Shown here: one piece after another, positions 13,001 to 23,236 of the stretch
How positions within the stretch are numbered: the stretch's first letter is position 1
Layout of the letters: every line of letters starts with the position of its first letter
Origin: Lycocorax pyrrhopterus obiensis
Lineage: Eukaryota; Chordata; Aves; Passeriformes; Paradisaeidae
Length of the DNA: 64,000 bases
Direction: 5' to 3'
NCBI GenBank assembly: GCA_014706295.1
Contig: JACSVZ010000027.1
Span: forward strand, 4,568,924 to 4,632,923
Program-made: the position numbers and the translations under genes
The notes under the pieces: generated by a model
The model's input: the letters and a program-made list of their open reading frames with translations, nothing else
What the model was told of the DNA's origin: nothing
Databases searched by the model: none

Positions 13001-14375
13001 TGGTGTGGGTGCTTCTCCAGATACGTGATTTAGAACTGCTTCTGCTCCAAGTTGAGACAAGTTTGGGGTCTGATATTCTTCAGAAATTAGTTTCTGAGCT
13101 GCAGGAGTTGCAGTGGCAGCTGATATTGTGAAGTCAGGGCAGAAGCAAATGTGTTCCTCCAGCAGAAGTCAATCAGGATTTCTGTGCCCATGTCCAGTCA
13201 CCCCATCACAGGAAATTTCTTCCTCTCACAAAGACAGTGAGAGGCAAGGGAGTTGCATTTCCATAAAGCAACTTCAGCAGGACATTCAGTTCTGTTTTAG
13301 GTGTTGGGTGGGGGTTCTTTTCTCTAACTGGAATGACAGAAATTGCCTAGATAACTGTAGAAACTCTTTCACTGTTATCTCTGCTCAAGCCACAGGCTTG
13401 TCTTATCTCTCCCACAATACCACACTATGCAGCTCCTATGAGCTCCCTGTTCCCCCCATACTGTTCACTCCCTCCCTATATTTTTGCTTTTCAATATGTC
13501 CTGAGGAATCCAATAAAGGCTCCTGCAGGAATTTGTAGCAACACATTCCTTTTCCATCATCATCTGCACTCTGAGCAAAGCTCTTCTCTTATATATCTCT
13601 TCTGACAGAATATGAAACCACAAGTATTTTAAGCTGAGACAAAGAAGGCAGAGGGCTGTAATCCAACCTGACAGCAACGTTATTAATTGGGGAAGAAGAG
13701 GTTGAGCAGAGCAGATTGCTCAGAGATCTAAGAAATGGCATCATGTTGGGAGGGGGCTCCCAGGTAGTTCTGGGCACTGTGGATGGGCTGCAGAGCCTCT
13801 CGCCCAGAGGACACACAGCAGTCCCCAAAGGCAGTGGTAAGAACAGAGATAGGAGACCACACAGGGCTGAAGTGCACCCAGTCCCACATCTGCTTTCCTT
13901 CAGAGCCTGCTCTGAGTGCTCTCGCTTTGATCAGGGGGAAAAGGGGGGCAGGCACTCTTTTCAGAATGTCTTAGTGGGATTTTTACCAGCACAGGGCCCT
14001 TTTCCTGACAGTGCTCAGCGCTCTCCTGGGCGCAGGTTTAGGATCTGGGTGCGGGTTGTGCCATCACTGCATCGACTGGGTCACGATCCCTCTGGGAGGT
14101 GGGCTGAGCTGTGCCGAATCCACAGCTGGGAAGGGGATGAACACTGCACACTGCAGCTGGTCATGGACTCACCCTTCACACTCCACACGCCCAAGCACTT
14201 GGATAAAACCCACTCCCAAATACTTGTTACAGGTGATGGAGAAATAAGGGAGTTGCATTCAAGAGGTGCCGGTTGGGGACCTGGTGAAGAAGCTCATGGT
14301 GAAGGGTCTGCAGGGTGCTGGCATGACACGGATGGTCCCCAGCCATGCTGTTCAAATAATTTGATTGTGATGTAA

Positions 14376-15392
14376 TCCAAAGTCTTCTTTAAAACTGGCT
14401 TCGGGTTCTAACTCCACATTTAATTACAAAAGATTATTTGGGTCTTCTGCAACTTTTGCTGATAATAATTTACACCAGTCCGATCACCAGTAGGAACAAA
14501 CCCTGCCATGAATGTCCCTATTAGAGAATAATTCCTTTGCGATTCCTTTATCAGTCTCATTTATATTGATTCAGAATGGGCAATCGTTGTTTTGGATTTT
14601 TAAAACAGAATATATGCTGTCACTTCATCAAATGAATGACAGAAAGTATCCTTCATACCTAGAAGAAAGCAGCATATCCTTCTGAATTGATCAAAGAGGG
14701 AGATAAATGGCAGACCTGGAAGAAAGAGACTTCCAAGATCTGTTTATTCTAACAGGGAATGGACGATGTGAGGTAGCAGTTTGCAGCTGAGGCTACACAG
14801 ATTTATATTCTATCTCCTGTCAGCTTTTCAATCATCTCCTGGGCATCAGTGAAACCATCCCACGATTCCACAGGACCTTTTCGCCTCCTCCCCACTTCTC
14901 CAGTAACCCAAGGTTTGTTAAACATCATTGCTAATGACCCCAAGCATCTCCTTTTAACTTCCCAGCAGCAAATTACTTGACCCAGTCACTACAAAAAGAC
15001 AGGAGATCTTGTGTGCAACCCAAAGGGACAGGAAGGAGCTGGGTGTTGCAGGTGAAGGCAGCTGCACCTTCACATCACTGGTTGCAGCTCTGGCCTCAGA
15101 GAAGGCTGACAAGTTATTGTATTTCCATTTATTAGCAGAGAATTATTTCAACTGAGAAAAGAGTCACTCTACATTTACTTCTCTTCATATCAAAGAAGCA
15201 GAAAATTAAGTGCAGGAGAATTAAGGAGCTGCTTCCAGTCACTACAAACCTCTTTGTTCTTGTGCTTTAGAATATCTATTTTTCTTTTTTTTACACTTGA
15301 TTGCTTTTTAAATGACCAAATTCATCCCTTGGGATGAGTGATGTGGACAGGGGGGTTAACTGAGCAGTCTGTAAGTGACTGTGTGACAGGTT
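14376..15392. promoter_or_regulatory. Candidate regulatory block with a TCF/LEF-type site
   Basis: About 1 kb is AT-rich, without CR1, tandem repeats or long open frames, unlike its surroundings. ATTGATCAAAG at 14686-14696 contains the TCF/LEF core ATCAAAG. Conservation is guessed from composition, not tested. Confidence 0.25.
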
Positions 15393-16234
15393 TTACCTTC
15401 TCAGGGGTTGCCTTGGAGGATCATGGGGACATGACATGGTGGGCCCTGCAGCCAAGCCAGACCAGCCAGAGTTAAACTTCCAGGCCAGATGAGGTTGGAA
15501 AGCTGTGCCTCGTTCACAGCCGAGGCGCTGGCTCAGAGCACAGTGACAGCTGATGGGTGAGGCAATGAGGGTGGTCTCCTTTCCCTTCAGAATCCCTTCA
15601 GTCATTGCAGAAGTTGAGCTTTTCGGAGGTTTACATGAATTCTTACTGAAATTATGGAAAACACTCCATGGCAGTGGTAGACAGCCCAGGATCAAGTGCT
15701 CCTACGGTGTTCATTACTTTTCCCAAGCCCCAGGGTGCTCTTAGGCCAAACTGATTTCCACCTGCGCACAGATGTAGACTGGGACAACATCCCTCCTTCA
15801 GCTGGAATTCACACTTATCCTCCAAAACTTCCAGAGGAATGCACATGCCCTCACTTATTAAGGCTAAAGGCAATTGATATCTGTGTTATGTGAGCATCTG
15901 GAGGCCTCCTATGAGCCGGGGCACCTTTGTGCTGTGCTGCCCAAAACAGAGCAGGCCTGGAGGAGCTGCCCGTGGTCTCAGACACATCAACAGCAGAGCT
16001 GGGGAGGTGACATTGAAGTTTTGCCTCAGAGGACATGAGGGTGGCCTGTCCTGCTCATCCCCAAAACCTCTGCTTGGGTGCCGGGGGCTGAGGCTTGGGG
16101 AGGGCGTTGGGTTATCTCTGTGAAAGCAGCCCAGTGGGACATGTCACTGTCTGTCTCACAGAAATCTCATTTGACCTTGGGCTACGAGCCCCAGACTAAA
16201 CCTCCTGTTCAAACCTGACCCAGCTCCCTCCACA

Positions 16235-16430
16235 GCCGAAACGTGAGACCTAACGCCGGCCGCTCCGGTTCCTGACGCGTGTCACCCCCTCCAGCAGCCC
16301 CCCCATCCCTCCTGGAGCCGGGGTGGGAGCAGAGCCCTCCGTCCTCCCAACACCTGCGCGCTGCGGCGCCCAGAGCCCCTGGGCACTCGCGGGGAGCAGC
16401 TCAGCACAGGGGCGGGAAATGCGCTTAAGG
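16235..16430. promoter_or_regulatory. Isolated CpG-rich patch
   Basis: Many CG dinucleotides (ACGCCGGCCGCTCCGG, GACGCGTG, GCGCGCTGCGGCGCC, CTCGCGGGG) stand in a CpG-poor region, ending at a 14-base A-run after 16438. It could be a small promoter island or remnant. No exon starts here that I can recognise. Confidence 0.5.
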
Positions 16431-19400
16431 AGATTTTTAAAAAAAAAAAAAAGAAAATGTGCTGGTTTCAGGTGACCTCAGGGTGTTTTTGGATAGCAGA
16501 TCCTTCTCCCCCTCTCCCAAGTCAGTAACGCAAAAGTCACAGCCTGGATCAGTACAAGCTACTGATCTTTATTTCCCTGTCTTCCATGCTGCTGGGCTTG
16601 TCCAGGGAAACAGGCAAGCCTGTCCTGGCAAATGTGGTTGGGAAAGGGTTTCCCAGCTCACCTGCACTTGCCCTGGCTCCCGCTCTCCCTGTGGATCTGT
16701 TGTCTCCTGAGCTGGGTGATGCTGCAGTTCCTCAGCCAAGAGGAACTTGCTGCTCTTTTTCTTTTCCTCTGTTTCCATCTCTCCATCTCTAGACCTGCAG
16801 AATTCAGGGAGTGGATTAAACACCAGGAGAACTTGTCCCAGAACTGAAAAAGAGGAAAACCAAAGCAAGCTTGATTTTGGACAGCAGCTGAGATACTCAA
16901 AAGGGGACAAGTACGTGTTTCCATCTCCCAGCTCTGACACCAGGCAACTCTGGTGGGAACAGGAGTGCCTGTGTGAGTATTGACACCAACCCTGCTGACA
17001 GCTCTTCTCAGGACAAGAACAAGTCCCAAAAAGTGGAGAGAAGGGCCCTGCAGATGATTGTGAACCATAGCTGTTCAGGAGCTGGCAGACCCCCCGCAGT
17101 TCTCTATCTCCACACAAGGCCTTTTTCCAGCCTCCTGTGTGCGAGCTCTGGCTGTGGCCCTGCCTGCCCTGCTCACCCCAGCCATGCCCCCGTGCTCCCA
17201 AGGTATTTTTGTGCTGGAGTTTGCCTGGGGCAGTGCAATGCCATGAATAACTTCCCTGCTAAAAGCAAGAGGGGATGGAGAAATGGAAGAGGCAGGTGGG
17301 TTTTGGCAAGAGCAGCACAGAGGGAAAGATAAAGAATTTGGGTTGAGTCGGGGGTGGGGGAGGGAACAGAAAGTGCATAAAAAACAAAGGGAGGTAAAGG
17401 ATGTTGGAGGAAAGCCAAATCAGGCCAGGCATCAGGCAAGGAGAAGGTGGTATTGAGGCAACTCCAGGGCATGGATTTGTGACTCTATAACAGGATCAGG
17501 CAGGATCAGATCCCCGGCAGAGCCTTCCGAGGGCCAACAGGTGACTCAGAATAACTGATTTAATGGGCAAAGGCTGAAGCCAAGATCTCTTTATGGAGAC
17601 ATTTCAGCAGTGTAGAGCTGCCTTGCCCAATTCTCCATCCTGCCCATCCATGGAGCTGTGTCTCCAGACCAACCAGGGTCGGGTGGAGACCAGGAAAACT
17701 CCGCAGGGGAAACACCTGGAGCAGTGGATGCAGCTGGGGAGGTGTGGGGTGGGATGGGGGAGACACAGCAGAGCTTTTCAGCAGAGTTCTGCACAGCCAC
17801 CTACAATTTCTCTGCATAAGCACAGGTCTATCGAGGTGCCAAGCAGTGGAAATGTGAGAACTCTCATTCCCCGGCACACAATACTGCACCTGGTGCTGCA
17901 GCAAATGTCTTCTGGCTCAGCACATGCTGGGCCTGGGATCCAACAGCCAAAATTCATTCCCAGCTGCTTGTAGGGCTGTAGGAAAGCAGCTGGCAGCAGA
18001 TAGAGCAAAGGTGACAAAATCTAACGGCTGTGTTGTCCATTCAGCGAAAAGCATCCCTGTAGGTAGAATATCAGCAAGGGTTCTGCCAGGGCTCTGAAAC
18101 AGGGCCAGGGCTGAGCACTTCCAGTGTGGCATTTGGGACCTTTCCCATGGAGCCTTGGGAATTATTTCTGCATCCAAAATGTTTCACCAACAGATACTGA
18201 CAACATCATCAAGATCTGGTAGATCCAAGGCATCAAATTCTACAGACCTGATATCTACTAACCAAGACAAAAAGGAGAACAATCTCCAAAATTCTCTGGA
18301 AAACATTTGCGACCCTGGGTTTGAAAAAGAGCAGAGAAATGCCATTTCAGTGGGAAAATACCTTACTAGGAAATGAAGATTATCAGTAAGTACAGAAAAC
18401 TTGGGATGTGCCTCTATCCGTGGACAAAAGGGATGCAAAGATTTCAGCAGTTTATATTTTGATGGGTAGTTTCTGTCTAGTGTGGCTGCCAAGATGTCTT
18501 GTCTGTAGCCATTAATATTTCAGGTTGCTGTGTCACAGGGGATGCTGACAGGATTGTTTGGCTGGGAGCCGGCAGAGGTGATCCCTGCGAACACACATCC
18601 CAGGTTTCTGATCAAAGCCTTGGGACAAGCTGCATGCTGGAAGTCAGAGCCAGGCCAGGCCCAGCAAAGCTGGCAGAAGGTCTCGTGCATTTCAAAAATG
18701 AGGCCTGGCAGAAACTGTTACCCAGAGCCTTTCAGACAAGTGCAGAAGAAAGGCATTAGCAAACACAGCACAGGCTGCAGAGGCCACTGTCCCAGGCACA
18801 GCTGTGGGATTTAAAACTTGTATAAGCTGGGAAAAAGTAGAGTGGAGCTCGTTTGTCCTAAACCTTTAATACAGATGCCCTGCCTGGGAGGTGCCTCCTT
18901 CTTTTCCTGGGCTCACCCAGATTTGCAGCTTGGGTTTGAGACACCCAAGGTTAGGCTGGAAGCCACTGACATGGTCAGTTTTAGAAGAGTAGAGTCTGGA
19001 GCACACACAGATCCAGGGCCAGGGACGTGTCCTGGCTTTGCCACTGCACAAACCGGGGCACAGAAAGAGGTTCTGCAGGAGCAGCACAGGGAGCAAAGGC
19101 TCTGGGTGGGCACAGGGATCTCAGCCAGCCATCACCCCCACGGGTCAGAGCAAATGCTGGTCCTGAACAGCCTCAGGTGGTGTTTCAGCAGCCAGGTTGA
19201 GAATGGAGACGGTGGTGAGGCCATGTGAAGGACACACAGCTCACACTTTGCTGCTGTCTCTGTAGGGGATATTGGATTCACACAATAGTTTAGATGCAAT
19301 TGTGGAGGAGAGGGGAAAATTGCTTGGCTGGGAATTGCCAGAGGCCCCCAGTGATGGTACCACCCTCGACAATAAACAGGATTGTGACTTGTGCTATTTA

Positions 19401-19564
19401 TTCAATGTTTCCATTGAGCTCCTTGCTCCCAAAGCAATGGTACTTTGGTCATCCATGATGCTGCAGAGAAGGAACCTGGCTGGGAAGACACTGATGTGTC
19501 AATAAAAGGTACTTCCAGCATTTCCTATATTTAAGGGGTGACTTGCAAATACCCTGTGTTTTCT

Positions 19565-19640
19565 CATAGGATCACAGGAATGTTTTGGTTGGAAGGGACC
19601 TTAAAGCCCTTTTTGTGTCCAGGATCCTGCTGCTCTCCTG
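19565..19640 (-). mobile_element. Short CR1 LINE 3' fragment
   Basis: ATAGGATCACAGGAATGTTT then GGTTGGAAGGGACCTTAAAG is the CR1 3' terminus in reverse. The body is lost after about 70 bp. Confidence 0.8.
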
Positions 19641-22044
19641 TGACTTCAAAGAGCTCCCTGGAGTCACCACTGCCGAGGAATGGCTGGGAGCTGCCACAGC
19701 ATGTCTGCCCCAGCCCAGCACATCTCCCAAAACACAGGACCCGACCCCAAAGGTTCTGCTTTCCTGCACCCAGCCAGGCCAGGAATTTTCAGCATGGCTG
19801 CACAAATGAGCAGGGATCCCACTGGCCTGCTTTGCCAGGAGCTCTTTCCCATGACATTTTAATCCCACTGTGACAGTAACAAGCAGCACGAGGAGGTTTC
19901 GCTGCACCCACCCAGCGCTCACACAACCCCTCCACTCAGCACCATGAAGAAAACAAATTCCTCACATCACCACTCTCCCAGGAACAGATGATCTCAGGAA
20001 AGCTATCCCCCTGCTAAGGCTGGGCTGGTCCCTTGTGTGCCCAGGCTCTGTGTTGTGACACTGCTGAGGAAGGGTGGGACACCTTCCCATGTTCTACCAC
20101 CCAGTTCCTCACCTTTCCTTCCAGGACCTTTCCCTCTCACAGCAAGACCTGACTTTTCTGTTTAGTCCTTGGACCTAAAGCCCTGCTGCCTTTTGGTGCC
20201 CTGGAAGAGCTGAGAGGCAAAAGCAGCCTGGGAGGTTGTGCTGAAGGTGGCACTGGGACAGCTGGGCCCCAGCAGGGAAGCAAAGCCTGTCTCCCCCCAG
20301 CACCTCTTCCTGATCCCTCCAAAGCCCAGCTCGTGTTGGCCTCGTGCCATGCCCTGAGCGCCCAGGAGAGCCTGGAGCTGCTGCTGCTTCCCAGGGCAGC
20401 AGAGCCAGGCTGGGTGGGGGCTCTCAATGCACCCTGGCACCATCTGTCCCTAAAAAGCACCCCAGTGAGCACCCTTCCTCCACCCAGGAGGTCCTGTAGG
20501 TACCACTGCCACACTGGGGCAGGAGAAGCATTGAGTGGGGATAACTGAGGACACAAAAAAAGCCCAATGCTCACCCATGAAGCAGCTGAAGAGGCTGATA
20601 CCCAGGACCTGTGCGGCTTCCCTGAACCTCCAGGGATGGTGGTGACCCCATTTCAGAAGTGCTGGTTTGGGGGAGAAGGGCAAATCCTGGGGACCGGCTG
20701 ACCCAAGCCTGAGCTGTGCTGGTGCCTGTGACAGACATTCCTGGTGCCTGTGACAGACACACACAGTGAGGTCTGCTCCCCTTGGCCTCATCCAGTCCCC
20801 AAGAAAATGCCACTGACCCAGCTTAGCCTGTCCAGAGAGTTCTACTGCTGCTTTAGCTTTCCAGGGAAGCAGATTTTTCATGAACTGCACTACTCTGGGG
20901 GGACAAGCTGGGCAGACCTTAGAAAACAAGAGGGAAAAGTAGAGTAGAGCCTGAAGAGTCGGGTGTGGGAAGAGGGTCAGGAGAGAACCTGTGAGTGTTT
21001 TGAAATACTGATCATGCCCAGTGCACTGGGATGCTTTAGCCAGGAGAACCCAACCACTCTGAGGGTATTTCTGACACATTTCACTCAGTGCAGGCCAAAG
21101 AGCTGGACGTCCACGTGCTGACATTTAGGGCTGGCAACACCCTTCTGACAGGCCAGAAGTGAAATTCTGTGCAGAGGATTCAGCTGGTGGTGGGGAAAGA
21201 GGGATGGAGTAACAGGATCCCAACCAGAAGGAAAACCACAGTGTGAAGTGGCTCTGGTGTGGCCGCGATCGGCAGCTCTGGGCCTGGCACACGTTGGCTG
21301 TGGATGTGCCCTTAACCACACTGAGCCGGGCCCGGGCATCGATCACAGCCGTGGCCACGGCCCTTCCTCTGGCCTTTTGGTGGTGTTGAGCACCACAATG
21401 TGAGGAGATGTCACCATGCCATGGTGGCCCAGGGCCAAACCAAGGTCTGGAGGAGCTATTTGGGGCCACCTGGTAAAGTCATTCTCAGCCACTGCCGGAG
21501 CCAGCAGCTCCTGCGTGCCCAAGATGAAGGGCAAGGAGCCACTGGTCTGGCACGGTCAGTGCAGCACAAGGCCAGCCCATCATCCCTCCCTGCACAGACT
21601 GAGCTGGGGCTCCACAGCTTCCCTGAGACAACCTCCCCAGGGAGAACCTGCAGAGCATGGGGCACCTTGCAGTCGTGTCTTTGAGGCTCAACAACATCTG
21701 CCCGAGTTCCATCAGCCCAGTTCCCAAGTTGTCACACCCAAACGTGGCACAGAGGCACCAGGCAAAGGAGCCTCATTGATTTTGCTGCTCCAGGAAAGGT
21801 GCCACTGACGTGTCCTGGATGAGGTTTGGCTCACCAGAGTCACATTTCCTCAGGGCAAACACAGCTGAGCTCAGCCTGCCTGGGCAGCCCTTAGGGTTGG
21901 GTGGGCAGGAATGGGCATTCCCAGTTACCTCCTGCACAGGGTGTGGGGAAAGGAGAACTACAGGAATGACATCAGTGTGACTGTGGAGGAATGGGGTTAT
22001 TCAAAGGCATTTCCCAGGGGTGTTCCTTGAAAGACAGAACATTC
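19641..22044. other. Non-coding stretch, no gene recognised
   Basis: The only structure seen is a 22-bp unit repeated twice at 20719-20762 (CTGGTGCCTGTGACAGACA core). Long open frames here (for example minus 20450-21124) have no family resemblance. Confidence 0.5.
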
Positions 22045-22067
22045 TTAGAAAACAACTGGTATTTATT
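22045..22067 (-). terminator. Putative polyadenylation site, possibly the WNT9B 3' end
   Basis: On the minus strand AATAAA is at 22067-22062 (TTTATT on plus), followed by a T/GT-rich stretch (GTTGTTTTCT, then TGTTCTGTCTTT) typical of a downstream element. The 300 bp before it (22068-22360) are AT-rich and repeat-free, like a 3' UTR end. No other TTTATT was seen between here and the WNT9B stop, so this could end a 3' UTR of about 4.9 kb. A separate minus-strand transcript is the alternative. Confidence 0.5.
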
Positions 22068-22657
22068 GCCTGACAAGAACACAGCAAAGCAGACACTTGT
22101 GCAACACTGGACAACACAAATATGCACATTATAAAAAGGAATATCTAAAAATTAACACAAGGTACAAGCAGGACTGTAATGCAACTTAAACCCCGTAGCA
22201 CCATTTTCTTTCTAGAGGAAATACAAGAAATATAAATAACATCCATACTCCTTGTCACACAAGTTTTACATCTTGAGGTAGACGAAAGTTTTGTTTCCCT
22301 TAAAGCACAGACTTTTTTTCCCCAAATGACATCTTTACTATATTGCTGCAAATTGGCCTCCAGGTCTGACACGGGGTGTAGAGTGACTCTTGCAGGAGTG
22401 GGGTTTGTCACCCCCTCATTGGTGGGTTTTGGTTTACAGGACCCTTTTTGTTGATCTAACAAAGCCCCCCAGCCCTGCCCTGCCCTTCCATCAGAGCAGC
22501 AGCAGCACGGATCCCTGGGTCAGCCCCCAGGAATTGCTGGGGTATAACCATCAGATGGGGCAGCCTCCCGAGATGAGATTTCTTCCCAAGCAGGTTCAGC
22601 TCCTCACTTGGGGATGGTGGGATCCATAAACATCAGAAATGGTTCAGTAAAACTTTT

Positions 22658-22944
22658 TATAGAATCCCAGAATGGTTTGGCTGGGAAGGGACCATAAAGC
22701 TCATCCCATGCCACACCCTGCCGTGGGCAGGGACACCTTCCACTATCCCAGGCTGCTCCAAGCCCCATCCAACCTGGCCTTGGACACTTCCAGGGATCCA
22801 GGGGCAGCCACAGCTGCTCTGGGCACCCTGTGCCAGGGCCTCCCCACCCTCTCAGGGAACAATTCCTTCCCAATATTCCATCTAACCCTGCCCTCTGGCA
22901 GTGGGAAGCCATTCCCTGTGTTCTGTCCCTCCAGGCCCTTGCCA
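22658..22944 (-). mobile_element. CR1 LINE 3' fragment (minus orientation)
   Basis: A clear copy: AGAATGGTTTGGCTGGGAAG, CCGTGGGCAGGGACACCTTC, CCCCATCCAACCTGGCCTTG, and AATTCCTTCCCAATATTCCA. Its truncated 5' end abuts the GGAT microsatellite. It would lie inside the WNT9B 3' UTR if that extends to 22045. Confidence 0.95.
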
Positions 22945-23236
22945 AAAGGGATGGATGGATGGATGGATGGTGGATGGATGATGGATGGATGGATGGATGC
23001 TGGATGGATGAGGGATGGATGGATGGATGGTGGATGGATGATGGATGGATGGATGGAGGGATGGATGGATGGATGGTGGATGGATGATGGATGGATGGAT
23101 GGATGGATGGATGGATGGATGGAGGGATGATGGATGGATGGATGGATGGATGGATGGATGGAGGGATGGATGGATGGATGGTGGATGGATGGATGGATGG
23201 ATGGATGGATGGATGGAGGGATGGAGGGATGATGGA
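22945..23236. repeat. (GGAT)n / (ATGG)n microsatellite
   Basis: About 290 bp of GGAT units are broken by GGATGGT, GGATGAT and GGAGGG interruptions that make irregular longer periods. Frames over it read as Met-Asp-Gly-Trp or His-Pro-Ser-Ile repeats and are not genes. The longest tetranucleotide array in the window. Confidence 0.98.

Larger units (their letters stand above)
8396..19564. other. Long non-coding stretch, no gene recognised
   Basis: No exon of a known family was found. It includes an AT-rich tract at 9998-10085, a repeat-free AT-rich block at 14376-15392, and an isolated CpG-rich patch at 16235-16430 followed by an A-run near 16438-16452. Scattered AATAAA motifs (for example near 13512) are not supported by any exon. 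Confidence 0.5.

Noticed and set aside
13440..13560. CCAATAAAGG near 13512 as a plus-strand gene end or LTR
   Set aside because: A lone hexamer without an upstream exon or a paired LTR is not enough.
13716..14375. Plus-strand 219-codon frame
   Set aside because: No recognisable domain or start context and no similarity that I can name.
20450..21124. Minus-strand 224-codon frame
   Set aside because: No similarity to a known family, no splice or conservation evidence; expected by chance in GC-rich DNA.
1..22000. GOSR2 exons expected downstream of WNT9B
   Set aside because: No segment resembling the GOSR2 start (MEPLYQQTHK) or its C-terminal membrane anchor was seen on the minus strand.
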